Shown piece after piece: positions 11,416 to 26,400 of a DNA stretch of 64,000 bases. Source of the stretch: Anastrepha obliqua (lineage: Eukaryota > Arthropoda > Insecta > Diptera > Tephritidae); contig NC_072893.1 in assembly GCF_027943255.1 (NCBI RefSeq), forward strand, positions 31,084,001 to 31,148,000. Direction: 5' to 3'. The position numbers and the translations under genes are program-made. The notes under the pieces are model-generated. The model did not search any database. It was not told where the DNA came from and saw only the letters and a list, made by a program, of their open reading frames with translations. Numbering within the stretch: position 1 is the first letter of the stretch; each line of letters opens with the position of its first letter.

Positions 11416-14400
11416 GTGAGCCAGCTAAATTCCCTTTTGAATTTTAAACGAATGACCTTAAACGCTTACCGTTATGATACATGCTTGTGTGTATGTATGT
11501 GAGTGTATAAATAACAAACACATGGACAATTTTGGTTTAACTGATGCTGTACAAATTACAGTAGTCTTATAAATGGACTAGTTCGCTACCAGAAATTCAT
11601 TTATTCATTCTTTCATCAGGTTACTAATACTAAAGCTTAAATATAACAGTTGGTAAACAATACGGTGAGATGCTCGTACATAAGTCACAATTCAAAAAGT
11701 GTATCTCCAGATTAAATTTTGACTTAAAAGTCTCTCGGGAGTTAGAGAATGTGTCTAATTTTTTACAGAATTGGTTAGACTGCCTGCAGAGGTACTCCTC
11801 AGGGAGGGATCCTCTCCCCTCTCCTCTGGATATTGGCAGTGAACTCCTTCCTGCTAACCCTAGAGAGAGAGGGTTGGCACGTCACTGATTATGCTGAAGA
11901 TTTGGCAATCTCTGTTAAAGACAATTATCCCAACATTTAGCGATTTATTAAAGATTATGGTTAATGGTTGGTCAAACGGTGTAGCACAGTTTTTTAATAA
12001 TATAAAATGGAAGCCCGTTATGGGTCATTTGTCAAGGTCAAAAGGCCCCCTAGCACATCATTAAATAAGAGCTGGAAACCTTTATGTGTCGGTGAACTGT
12101 TGAAAGTGGTATTTTATATTCCGGTATCAGATTGACAAAAATAAACAGAATGAAAAAAAATTGCAAAAAGGTTTACTATTTTCTCTATTTAATTTGGTAA
12201 CTATTTTTAAGACTACTGCCTCTGTTGAGATTGCATATTTATTTATTTCATCTATAAGATTACCACCTTGCTGATTATATGTGATTTCTATTCTATGGGA
12301 TTAACTACAAAAATGCAAAGAGACAAACACTTCTGAATAGGTACAGGTTCATTACAGCTGTAATTGGTTCTATGAACACTAATGTGGAAAGGTGTTTTCC
12401 ATTAAGCCTCGAGAGAGAACATAAAATGGAGTAAGCATTAATAGTTGAGCGCACACTGGTTTATTATCGACAGTAGACAGGGCGTTCGGTCGCAGAGTTA
12501 GGTTTCCAGCCGCGGAGAAGGGACCACGTTAGCTTTTTTATTTAGTCGCCATGTCGCAGGCGACGGTAAACAGACGGTGCTTTCACAGTCGAAGCGTATT
12601 TCAAGGCCAATGGTTCGTGTGCAACTTCGCCGTAGGTTTTGTTCACGTTACAATATTCGACCCTTACGTGAATTGATTCGTTCATGGGTCTTGATATTAA
12701 AATGATGAACTTCATCAGCACTACGAAGCGGCTAACATCTAACTCAGTTATCATTCGGTAGTCATCGAAAAATACATAGAGATCTCCTCTTGGAGCGTAG
12801 GGTCTGTACAATGGATCTAAATATTACTCTGTTAAGTGCTACACAGCAAATCTCATTTCTGTTGCAGTTAGCAGCATCGCGTTGTCTATTAATTGTTCTG
12901 CTCCAAGCGTTCGCGCGCTCTCTCAACGCCTACCTAACACTATGGTTCACGGGTTTACAGAGTGTGTTACCCATTCAACGTTACTTACACCGACCAATCT
13001 ATATCGGTACAATAGGACTCCATAGATACTCGGGTATTTTAGAGGAAATATTAAAAAAATTGGCTCTTGTCCTCTTTGCAATATTTATTGATAGTTAAAC
13101 TTTTATCATCAGTAATTATTTTTTTATTTAACTTTTAATTCTTAATTCCGCTATCAGACATCATAAACGCAGTAAACTGCTCCTCAACTCGTAGTTAGGC
13201 ATATTGTCAAAAATCTACCACTTTGGAGAGACAAATATTGAAAATTCGTCGGCATTGTATCAATTCCCTTGATATGAATCTCAAAATTTCATGCATATTC
13301 AAAAATGGATCTTACTTGATTTTGGTGTAGAAATTTAGTAGTAAAATGGTCCAAAGACTCTCTTAAATTTCTCTTCACTTCAAAACAGCTAACGTTGAAT
13401 TTGCTTTCTCTCTGTGAGCAATAGCTGAGGTAAAAAAGACAGCAAATTATTTAAAGTTGTTGACTCTGGCTTCCAAAAAAACTTTTGTATAGCTCTAAAT
13501 ATTTTTAAGTCATCTATATAAGGTGCCTACCTCGGCGGCCCACCTATTCATACGTGAATATCATTCGGTATGGGCCGCTCTAGAACCCCGCTCATTTCAC
13601 ACGTATTCACACACTCGTCGATTTTCATGAAGCACCATGGGCGAAGACTGTGTTGGTTTTTTTCGTATATCACCAACACAATCTCAGTTTTTTCATAAAC
13701 AAACCGCTGTCATGACTTCGGGGCGACAGCGAATCAGCTGATTATTTCAAATTCGCTGGGAACTGGTTAATAGCGTGATCTTGGCCACACCTTCTGAATT
13801 CTTTTCACCATAGACGCACACCACAAATTGGAGGAGGAGCTTGGTCAAACACCTAACAGAGAATGCACTCACCAATAGATCCTTAAGATACACCAAATTT
13901 TACATGTATAATTATAGAATAATAAGTTTAAATCTTAACTATTAATTATTTAAGTAAGAAGATAGCCGTTTTAAGAAAATGGGATATGTTCCAATTTTTC
14001 CAAGTTTTAAAAACAATTTTTTATGAACTAAAGTGTCGCATGTTGTTTGAACTTCAGCAGATATGTTCTTGTCCTTCATAGTTTTCATAAATATATAGCA
14101 ATTTTTACATTGATTTTCAAGAATATGCGTCTTCATATACGGCCCAGCCTTTCCAAAAGCTCTCCGGCATGGCCTGTACGAAGTCTTAAATGGGTAATCC
14201 AGAGATATTTTAGGTAGGTTAGGTAAAATGGTTGCCCACTTGGACGAGAAACACACATTTCATCTATTGCGGTGCAATTTATTTATTTTTTATTTATTTC
14301 AAAAAGTCAATAAACTACAAAAGTTCTTACTGACTAAAACGATAACTTACTGAATTGAATTACTTATTTAGAACACATTCTTGTGCAAAGAGACGTCGAC

Positions 14401-17400
14401 CAAATATTGTGCATAGAATTCGCAATCTCGTTGAGAGAATAAAAGAGAAAAGTTAGTAAAGAAACCATGGAAAAAACAGGTTGTATTTGTGGGCTGCGGA
14501 AAAGACCAAACCATGACTACTTACGATCATGTTAACCGCTTCATACTAATGAAACTCATCAGGTATATGATGTCTAAACCTGATACATCCACAGGGGCTA
14601 AAGCAACCCGGCTAGAGCAAAACAGTTTACAAGAAGGTACTGAGATGATTGCACCTCATTTTAGACAGACAGCTGGTGTAGAAAGAAGTTGAAGAAATGC
14701 CAAACCTCACCGAGTAGATACCCAACGGACAATGTTCGGAAAGAACACCCAGAAAGAAAGAAAATTCGAGAGTAGCAGTTTGGTTAACCTTAGAAATTCC
14801 CTCGAGCACCTTCGATCTACCCGTGGCTAGAAGGATTTCGGGACTTTACACGTTTATGTATACTAGCCCAGCACTCACCGAGTTGATGTTAAGTACACCT
14901 TTCCAGGAGTAGATCACAAGTTTTTAAGGGAATTCGAATCTTCTTATTTCGCGGGCAAAATCAACTGGAGGGTTTCCTATTTAGGCCTTTTAGTAGCTAG
15001 CGATGGGATGCATTGAGTGTAAACATCGGTGAAACTTTAACTCTTCTCGTTGCAGGACTTAATGGATGCCGCCACATTGATTTTGTGCATTAACATTTCA
15101 AAGAGTCATTATGCGAAAGCCTCTCGCGCCATCTGTGCTTACGCTTGATAAGGATTGGAAGGGGCCTTGCCAAAATGGGCTAGTTCTGGCTAGACTGTAG
15201 TGAGTCCGATTTATTGCACGGATAAGTACGCGCATAAATATTCACTTGTCTAGAAATTTCTATGCATACATCTACACATTTTTGGACCATATAAGCATCT
15301 TTCCTTCATCATCATCATCTTCTGCTTCTTCATTCATGCCACATTGTTCGCTTGATGTGGAATGTTGCAGAGAAGAGTAATTCACAAAATTATTAGAGGG
15401 GTAACGTGCAGATAATTAACGCGTCATAATTGCGGTTTGCCCTTTACGGGCGAACAAAAGTAAAGAGGAGCAGTTAATTTGATATCCTTTGTAGAAGGAG
15501 CACGTGTCCATTTGATTAAATCATCATTTGCTAGTGAACGGCGTTTAATTACTGGAAGATGTGTTTGTTGAGATGTCCGACCCTGATTGCACACTTCCCG
15601 AACTGAACAATGCCATTGACTGTTATTTATACGTAATTAACGCAGAGTGAAGTTGGTGGCTTGGCTCAAGTGCTGTGACGTATTGATACAAGTTCTTCAA
15701 TGTATTTTTCGTCTTTGCTGAATATTTATGTACGGATTAATGTGAAATAGGTAAACAATTTTGAATTTGATTTGATTACAAGATGAACATTTGATTAGCT
15801 TTTGAAATCATAAATATGGCTGTAGATTTCTATTAGAATATCAATAACATTTTATGGAGTCCTTATCTAACGGACATTGATGGCGAAAACGAAGGGGGTT
15901 AAACTATGTTAGTTGATTTGGAGCGAAGGTTTGTCCTTAAGGGGGGCACTATGAGCCATTACTGAACTAGCACTGCACTTAACGCTTTTCTAAATGCTTT
16001 ATCCTAGGATATTACAAACAAAGCTGCAGGTGCCCATACTGCGATACTTAATCTAAGGCGCGGATTGTCAACTACAGGCTCTACAAAATTCTGTGAAAAT
16101 TCAAGTTCATTCCCGCTGTGGCTGATCAGTATGCGCTTGAATTTTAAAAGCTCCTCTACATTCTCATCCCTGGCATTCATAAGTTCATCCAGAGTTTTCT
16201 GCGCTTTCCTACAGATGTTCATAAGCGAAGGGCTTGTTACCAAACAGGCAACGTCGTCCACATATGCTTGTGCGTGTCGTTTAAGGTGGTGAGCAGAGGA
16301 TCGATTACTAAGCACCAGAGCAATGGAGACAGCACACTGCCTTGGGCGCAACCTGTTTAACCCCGGATGACACATCAGATCTTCCTCTGTTCTTCTTCAA
16401 TTCACTAACACCCGGTCTATGCCATGCCTATTAGCAGAGCTACACATACTATCAAAATTGTCATTATCAAACGCCCCCTCTATGTTTAAAAAGATGCCGA
16501 TAGCGTAGTCCCTCCTGTCGATGGACATTCATAAGTTCACGGATGGATCGAAATTGCATCGAGATTTTGGTGATGGAGTATTCTGCAATAAGCTCTCTTT
16601 AAGCTAAAGTTAAGGCTACCGGATCACTGTAATAGTTTTCAAGCGGAAGTAGTCACAATTGATTGGCTGCTCACAATGCTGTACAATGCAAGTGAAGGAG
16701 TGGGCTTTCAGCATGAGTGTGTTAGGAATTACCAAATCTCTCTGTGCTTTTTGGCTCGACCTTTCAAATTTCAATTTCAACGCTAAAGGAATTTAGAAAA
16801 ACAAATTTATAAAAATTAAAAACTAGCATTTTTGAAGGTATACAAGGTGAAGTCCAAAATAAACAAGACTGGTGTCATAAAAATGTTTTTGACTGGTTAG
16901 TGCGTTGGAAGTTATATCCCTAGCTGACTTCCAGCCTGACCGACCGACTGACCGAAAACTCCATCGAAATTGTTTTTAAATTTATAAAAAATGAACCGAA
17001 ATCATCGTTGAAATTCATGGAATCGTAGTTGAATATCTCCAAAACATCGATTTATCACATTTTAACTGATCATTTGGGCTTACGAAAAGTCTTGGCACGT
17101 TTCATTGCACACAAGTTAACTGAGCACCAAAAATTGCTCAGAATTCAATATTCGAAAGACCTCATTAAAGAGGCGAGAAAAGACAAGAGCTTCCTTTACT
17201 ACATTGTAACTGGTGATGAAATGTGGCTAAGCTGAAGCTAAGCGTCAAGGTGCCGAATGTAAGGCCCCAGAGGAGCCACCACCCAAAAAATTGCATTTGG
17301 AGAAGTGAAAAATCAAGTCGATGTTCATTTGTTTTTACGATTCCAAGGAAATTGTCCACAAGGAGTTCGTACTATGAAAGGAAAACGTTTTGCGTCCGTA

Positions 17401-20400
17401 GAGACCATCCAAACGGCTCGTACCGAAATCTTGGACATTCCGGTCAATGATCTGACACTTTCGAAAAGCTTTTAGATCGCACAAGACAGTGTATCGAGGC
17501 TAGAGGGAACTATTTTGAATAAATAAACTCGAAGTTATCCGAACAAAGCTCCGGTCGTTTCTAGCTCGTTGAGCTCAGTCTTGTTTATTTTGGCTAAAAA
17601 GTTTAAAAGCAAATTATAAAAAGAACCGAAGATATTTCGTTTCAACAAACCCTATACAAGAATGTTCAACATTGAATACATCTCAAAATTATTAAATTTT
17701 ACTTTCAAAAAGTTTCCAGTTTACGTTTTATTTTTACTCCAGCCTATAAATAAGCAAATTTTGAGAAAAATTGAGGGCAATGCTCTATGTACTTGGAAGT
17801 GGGCGTGGGTGAATTGCTTTTTCAAGTGAGCCTAGTTTGAAGTATTTATGTGCGACAGTTTTGAAAAAAGTAAAAGAATGCTATTTTTTGAAAACTAATT
17901 TAAAACAATGAAGTATTTTGAAAATATTCTTGAAAAAAACATTGAATTATTTATTTTCTGATGACTAAGAATTAATACTTTCTTTAATACGATATTGCAA
18001 AGCCAAACTTGACTTCTCTACGCTTCAACTTTTCTTACCGCTGCGGTTTCGCATTTAACTTCAAATAAAAGATATTTTATGGCCAAAACTTGAGCTTCAA
18101 CGTTTACAAACTAAAAAACTTTCTACTGCTTTCTTCACATTTTCCTTTGAATTCTTGCAGAGTGTTTTTTCGTGCGTCCTTTGAAAGCGACAATGCTGAT
18201 GGCACCAACAACAACCGCAATAGCATGGAAAATGCCAGAAACAGCAGCCACAACAACAATGACAACATAAAACTTGAAGCACAACATGTCGTGTTCAAAA
18301 AAACTTTTAAATTTCAACTACGTAAAGGTAAGTGGTCGTACAAAAACAAAAATGTGCGAAAAGCAAAATTTCCCAACAATAAATGCAAGTAGAAAACTTA
18401 ACAAATTGGCCTTAAGTCTAATCACTGGACTTTTATTATTTATGGGTGATTTTTGATTCAACTTTGCATTAAATTTGTGGTACTCGCAATTCATTTATGA
18501 TAAGTAACGGGCATTTTTTTAAACCTATCAAACTTACCATGGCGGTTTGTCTCAAAACAGCTGCTAAAGTAAACACATAGTTTTAGCATCTCTCCTCAGT
18601 ATACCGCGTGGATACTCTGTACAATTTGATGCAGGGATATCTGAACGTAGTTGCTAGATGGGCCACGGATTGTGTCCTGTCGGTGAATCCTCTCATGACG
18701 GAGCTCGTCCTATTTTACGCGGAAAAATAAAAAACCCTCAGCGATGTATATTAGATATCGCAGGCAGAATTTCCACTGCACGTACCGCAATCACAGTGAG
18801 GGGTTCGGGCTATAGGCTCAACCTCACTTATGGGCACTCAAGCATCCTTGAGTTCATCTCGCTGTCAACGGATCAATGTACAGGGTTGGCCATATTAAAC
18901 TGACCCATTGAGTAACCCTATAACTTTTTACTGTAATTTGAAATCTAAGGTTTACGTCAACAAGCCAAAGACACTAGGCGCACTTAAGGCCAATATCCGA
19001 CGGGAAATAGCCGCCATATCGGCCGAGACGCTGGCCAAAACTATGGAAAACGCCGAAAAACGGGCACATTACGCTATACGAGCTAAGGGCGACCACTTGC
19101 GCGATATCATATTCAAAAAGTGATGTAAACGAATCTCCTTGAACTAAATTAAATGTTTTTCACAATGAAACACAAAAAAATGTTTCTTTTTCCATATTTT
19201 TTTAATAATCACATGGGTCAGTTTAAGATGGCCAACCCTGTATACTCTCGCTTAGTCCTACCGGAACTTTCGCCACTCACATTCCAACAAGGCAAGAGTA
19301 GATGGGTGGATGGATCGAAGTTGGAAGGAAAGGTTGGCGGAGGAGTTCTTTGTGAGGAGCTTTCCATCAGACTCCTATTCAGGTTACGGGACCACTGCAG
19401 TGTGTTCCAAGCAGAGGTAGCCGCAATCAAGGAAGCAGCTGATTGGCTGCTCACATGCGTAGTAACAGTCAAGAAAGTAAATATTTACTCCGACAAGCGG
19501 TAATTAGGGACCTCGGGTCAGTAACGGTGCATTCGAAACTGGACTCACTTTCGACTGCTTCTGAATTCTTTGATATAAGCCTCATCTGTGTTCCTGGTCA
19601 CAGCGACGTTGCGGGAAACTGTGAGACGGATGAGCTGGGCAGACAAGGGACATGTAAGGTGATCTCCCCGCGAAGGGATAGAATTGCATGCTGTGAGACT
19701 TAGAATTACCTCGCATACCTGGAATCATCTCAGTACCTTCTCCTTAACTGCCTTCCTCTGGCGGGGGTAAGATCTAGGCATCTTGGCTTTTACTTCTTTG
19801 CTAAACCTGCAGATAAAGCTGGCGTTGACATTAAAAGTCTGATGAACTTCATCAGCAGCATAAGGTGGTTGACACGTCATAATCTACACACTCTACACCC
19901 ATCCTCCTCAAATCTCCGTGCATGAAACACCAAAATGATAGAAAAAGTTTTTTCTCATAACTGTCGGTTTGGGCTGTAGGGAGGGTGGGAAAGCACCGGA
20001 ACCCCCATCTTGGCCAATGCCATCAGTTCATCAGTCAAAACCTTTGGAACCAATTTGGTACACACTTTGCGCATTTCAAGTTTTCCGGTAACGATTTCCC
20101 GCACATTGTAATAAGTTAAATTTAACTCTTCACTGATCTCACGTAGACTACCACGACGGTCAATGTTCAAAAATTCACGAACCCGATTCACATCTTCGCC
20201 TGTTTGCGTCGTCGGAGGCCTTCCAGATCGCTGTTCGTCTTCGACGACCTCCCGGCCTTCCTTGCACGACTTGTGCCCCGGTTTTACCAGAGCACTGGAC
20301 AGAGATTGGTCCCCGTAAGCCTCCTTGAGTAGCCCAATGATTTCGCTTTACGCAAAATTTGATCGAGTAACGTTGCCGATCGTTAACGATCGCTGCATTT

Positions 20401-23400
20401 TCGCCACTGCAAAATCCTAACACACTTTTAAAACAGCTTTCACGCGCGGAGCGATGTTGAGTGCACCGCTGTTGCCAGCGAACTGGAACCGGTTTCTAGT
20501 GGAAGGGGAAGGTCCAACGATAATTTTCCCCCACCAATCGAACCGGTTGAACGTTCCGCGCGGCAAGGCTCATTACTTTTCAATCAAACCCTGTATTATA
20601 TGTATGTGCATTTATACATATATACCGTTATAGTTACATATTTTATTTAAAAAAAATTCTCTTCTCTTCATCTACACAGACTGCCAATTGTTGTTGCGCG
20701 AAGTGACCAGAGGATCATTGGATTATACAGCACTTCCATTGTACAGCATCGATTGCACCGTACATTTTCCTCCATATCGGCTCTTCGAGACTGACAACCC
20801 ATCAACCCCTCCAAATCTCGAAAAGGGCGACATCCCACCGGCGGGTATACTCGTTGAACTGCAGCGCCTGAATGTGCCATGCAACAGTGGCGGATTTATA
20901 CGTTTCAACGACGGTTCGCGTTTGTGTGGCAAACTTGAAGAGCTGAATGCCGTCGATCGCAGTTATCATTTCGATGTGCGCAGCCGCACCACAGTACACT
21001 TCCACAAAAGTCCGATGTTCAGTCTCAGCTATAAGCTGGTTGATTACTGCTACAATGTGACGACAAGCAATCAGTCCGATGAATATTATGTGCGTCCAAG
21101 CATACGCAATGCGCTCGAGTGCTACTTTCGTATTCACCTGCCGTATGGAAATCGCATAAGCCTGACACTCGTGACCAACAATGACAGCGCCATACTGCAG
21201 CCAACCGATGGCATTCAATTAAATGCTGCTGGCGAACAGGACACTTTCAATATCTACACCAGTCAAGGCGTACAAATCGACACCCAACGCATAAATATGA
21301 CCGTAAAAAGCAGCAGTGGGAGCAGCAAAAAAAAATCCGGCACAACTTCAAGCGTGTACAAGCGTGCTGAGCCCAAGGCGGCGGCGCGAACTGATACGTG
21401 GAGCGCGCACAATCAGACGCGAGAGCATATTAACAAGCGCTCTACGAGTTCCTTGGATGGGTTTCTAAAGCTCATGGAAAACCAAGTAAAGGACTTTAAC
21501 TTCGGCGCGGGTGGCAAATCTATGCCGCCAGTGAAAGATTTTAGCAGCTGTGATGGCGTTATAATTAAGATATTCGAGAGCGATTCCATTCGCTGGTCAT
21601 ACTGTATAAACGATGTCAATCGCATGCGTGCTTTCATTCTAATCTCAACTGGTAATACGTTGAATATACATCTGTTCAAGGCCTCACATTTGCACTATAA
21701 CTCCATACCTCTAACGAATGGCCAGATTTCCGGTGTCGATCCCAATACGCCCCTTACAACACTGCCCACGATTTACTTATCCTATGCGGCGCTACCCATT
21801 CCCGAAGTCGTTGCCAGCTGCGAATTCGGTTGGGTTGCTATGCAGCAGTTTTGTATAACTGCGATAGAAATGGCCATGTCATGGCCAGATGCTGAAGAGT
21901 ACTGTGTGAATTTGGGCGGACATTTAGCTTCCATTCGCAATGAGCAACAACAACAAGTAGTCAATGAGCTACTTTTCCATAGTCCAGGCTATGGAGATCA
22001 AAACGCCTATTGGGTAGGCGGCTCGGATAGCAACTATGAAGGAGACTTTCGCTGGAGCGATGGACTGCTATTTCAGTACACAAGTAAGTTATAAAGTTAA
22101 AGTTATGCGTAGTATTGCACAATTTAGGTATGTGGGTGGGTGAAATGGTTGAAGTACCACTGTAGCACTCCTCAAGTAGCACTAAAGGGCCATTTTGATA
22201 GACCTCCAACGGGCAGATATCTACAGCCCCAGTCAAAGCTGTTGATGCAATGGAGAAGATTGATGTAATTGAGTTTGGCGCACTGCCCTAGGCTGTCGAA
22301 GAAAGGAGCGCCCAGTGACCCTAATCGTCTCGCTGCCAAATCCGGACATTTGCAGAAAAAGTGCTCAACAGTCTCCTTCTCCGAAAGGTTCGCACAGCTT
22401 CTGCAAGGAGGGTTAAATGGTAAATCTAGCTTTTTCGCATGTGTGCCGATCATCCAATGACCGGAAAATACAGCTACGAGTCTGGAAATTGAATGGCGCG
22501 GAGCTCGAAAGACTTTCTTAGTCCTCCGTCTATTGAACTAAGACCAACAGATCTTCAGAACAACACATGAAGAAATGGAACTTCATCTTTTCTGCGCATT
22601 CTTTAGAAATAAATTGTGCAATTCCCCTTCAATAAAAGTCAGGGGGATACCGATGACCGGGTAGGAGTTCTCTTAGACCAATTCAGTCGACTCCTGACTG
22701 TCAAGCTCATCAACTCATCATTTCCCTCTATGTTCCTATGTTTCGGAACCCATATCAGAGAAATGTTACCTGCACACCCAAGAGATTTGATCTCCTCATT
22801 ACAGGTGTTGACAAGTTTGGATCTGCACCATGGCGTCGTCAGAGTCTTAATCCCGGCATGACTATCGAAAAAAATTTTAATATCTCTCTCGATTCCGGGT
22901 TACCTTTGCATGCCTGTAGGGTCGCAAAGGTTTCTGCTTAAAAAACGCTAGTAGTATTTAAGGAAATAGATAAATTGCCTCATTTAGAGAAACCCCTGTT
23001 CTGGCTTCCAATTCCTTCGTGGAGCCGTCGGTGCAGTCAAAGGTCCCAACTTCGATGCAGATTTAATTTATAGAGCCCTTAAAAATTTTGAGCACAAGCA
23101 CTTAGCACTTCATAGATCAGCCATCATTCCAACAACATCATCTCTTGGAATGCTTTGAGCTTCTAATTTTTTTTCAGTTATTAGAGCTCATATTTAAATA
23201 TCTACGAGTATAAAATAAAATTTAGTCTAGATACGTAAATATTCAAGCTACTACGTTAGCCTTGAAGTCGTCGGATCAGCGTATTGCGTACTTCTCTTTG
23301 GCAGTTAAACTCCTAATCCGCAAATCGCGATGGTTGATCTTTGAGAGATGGAGATGAGAACGAACCGACTCCTACCAGACTGAGACTGTAGTCTCCACTG

Positions 23401-26400
23401 AGCCAAGATTTAACCACCACGATAGCTGTAAAACATGTCGAGGGAAACCTTAGCAGAAGGAAACTTTATCAACAGAGTATCCCTGCAATTATAACACTGG
23501 ACTCCTTCATGTTAGATTCCTTCTAAACTTGCGCTGTACTATCCAGATGATAGAGCAGACTTCATCTCATTTTGATTTATTTAGCACAAAATGTATAAAA
23601 CCCTTATCTCAAATTGTGTGAGGCTCACCAAGATTCCAAGAAATTAAACTGACACTTAGAAATCCACTTTGAGCCAGTGGAAGATAGGACTAAAACATAG
23701 TATGTGAGATCTCAAAGCGAACAAGGTTGAAGCGGAAGATGTGTACTCCCTGAAGGAGAATAAACATCTACTAACATCGAAGTCCTTATAAGGCAACATG
23801 AAGAACGCGCCTACGTTTTCAAATGTGGCGCAGAAGTATTTAGAATGAAAAAGTGCCATGGTAGAAGGGAGCACCTCCCTTATATTCTCTTATTGAGGTA
23901 GCTTAAAACTATGGTAATTAAGTGCCCTCGGTATAAGGGAGCACCTAAGTTATATTCTCTGTTTAAAACTAATTATGTGGTTGGTTTAGCAAGGGGAGCT
24001 AGTAATCCAAAGCTAATTTCTAGATCGTTGATATCGGAAGATCTAAACTATCTCTATCTGTGCGCTTCTACAAGTCACTAATCACTCATTGCATTCTTCT
24101 TCCCTTGCTTCATTCGAAAAGACTGGTTTCCAGGATGGACGGAACACAGCCACTACAATAAGCAGCCCAATGATGATGGTCTCAGCAGCCAGGACTGCAT
24201 AGAATTGCGGCGCTTTTTTCGCACACCGCCGGGTATACAAACGAATCGAAGTCCACTAACGAGCACTTTCATGTGGAATGATCGCGATTGCAGTGCGAAA
24301 AGCTTCGTGATATGCGAGCGAGCGATGAGCGATGGTAAGTTGATAAATGCGTGAGAGAGATTAGTGTTAAAGATCCGAGAAAAGAGGTAACGGAATTTGG
24401 AAAATGCAAAGAAATTTTGTATTGGAATAATAAAAAAAGAACAAAGTCAGTGTCAAACAAAAAAAAAGTTCGATAATTGCCAGAACGATAGAATACAAGA
24501 TTGTGCTTATCAGGGAGGCGTGACCTAACACTGCACACTGGTTGCGCTTATATGGGGCTGGTGGCCAAAAATACTTCCCGTAAAGATAGAGAGCTGAAAT
24601 TTTTTTCTGGGTATTAGAGATGAATTTAGATAGCTTACAGTAAATATTTGTGAAAGAGAAACTCCCGGACCCCCCCTGCGCTCCAGCAATAAATAATTTA
24701 AAAAATTCGCGATTCCATTTTTTCAATCATATATAACAGCAAATATTATTTAATTATAAGATAATAAAAATGATGAAAATTAAAGATGAATAATAAACAA
24801 AGTTAACATACGTCATCCAATAAATCATATGTAGATGATAAAAAAGTGGATTTCTGATTCTTTGGCAGATTTCTTTGACCTGTTATAAAAGGGTCTGATT
24901 TCAAAAGAAGCATTTTAATTAAATCTGTATTTGTCAGTATACGAGACATCTTCCTAGTGTGCTGCAGCCGGCACTTTTTTATTTCTTTATTGTTTGACTC
25001 TGCAGCTTCCTCTGAGAGCTCTCCAATCGAAACCAAAGCGTGCTCTATAACCTTTGGTGCATGAATTAAAATTTTATGCACTGTTGCTGGAAGGTAGTAC
25101 CATGGATACATTTCAATTAATTTATTCGCTGTATCTAGTGCGAATTTTTCGAATTTTTTTATATTTATTTTGTATCCTGATGCTAAGGCTTGCAGTATCG
25201 TAGCGCATCGGGCAATAACTTCTTCATCAATACCTGTAATCTGAGATGCTAAGCTTGGGTTACTGAAAAATTTTCTGGCAGTATTGCCATCGTTGGAGTT
25301 TCCTCTACCTCCATCCTTTGGCGTATCGACCAGTAACCCCATTTTCTCTCGAAACTCCGCTTGAATTTGATGTTTTTTCTTTAATACAATAGACTTGAGT
25401 TCTCCCGATCGTACTTGCCAAAGCTTTACATCCAGCTTGTACGAAATGTGCAAGAAATATTCGAAGAACCGGATATATGAATGAAGTGGTGATAGCCCAA
25501 ATTCAAAATACTTTTCTTGCACATCTCTTCCAACACATTCTTCAATATTATTCATTTCTGTAGGCTTTGCTCCACATATAAAGCATTTCATCGAGGACGT
25601 GTTGCTTAACGCGTTGCAAACTTTACCATCCACCATGGTTAATTGAAGGGCGTGCTTTATAGAAAGTGTTGTATTGCAAATTTTGTGCTCTGTTGTCTTC
25701 AAGTTAGCTATTTTCTCCTTGAAGTAGAGCTCTTCTTCGACGGAAAGTGCGGCGGTCTCCTTTTTAAATTGAAGCCTGAGTGGCCTACAATATCGGGTAG
25801 ACGATAGCCTGGGAGTTTTCCATATTACTTTAGAGTCGGTTACAAGCTGAAGTGGGACGTACGATGTGACAAATAAACTTTTCTCGTCATTAATACAATT
25901 GGAAAACTTTTGTTTATATTCGCTGTGGCCAGTGCTGCCATCGAATCCCCATTTTCCAATTAATGTTAGAGTTTTTTCAGTTTCATCCAAACGTTCTTCA
26001 ATTAAACTCTTTTGAAGCTCTAAAATACTTGAAGCCGTGTTGTCTAAAAGGCTTTGTAGTTCCACTTCTGCATGTGTTTCGTCTACAACAATATTATTTG
26101 GATATCTCAATGTTTTGAACTTAAGAATTTTTTCGTATCTTGGCAATAAGTTATAGGAAACTTCTGAATTTATAAATGATCTAATGACCAAGTATTGGTG
26201 TTTGGACAACCCAATGTCGACGACAAGCGACAAGACCTTTTCAATATTTATTTCAGTTGCATTAAGGCTTGGCTGAGAATCAGATGAGCGCAAAACAGAA
26301 GCTGCAGACTCATCATGCTTTTGTAGTAGGGCTATTCGGCGACGTTTCGTCCTTTTTGAGGACTCAACAAAATCCATTTTGGGCCGTCCACGACTAGAAC

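Noticed and set aside
12790..13098. 102-residue hydrophobic frame
   Set aside because: No recognisable domain, no splice or start context; probably chance.
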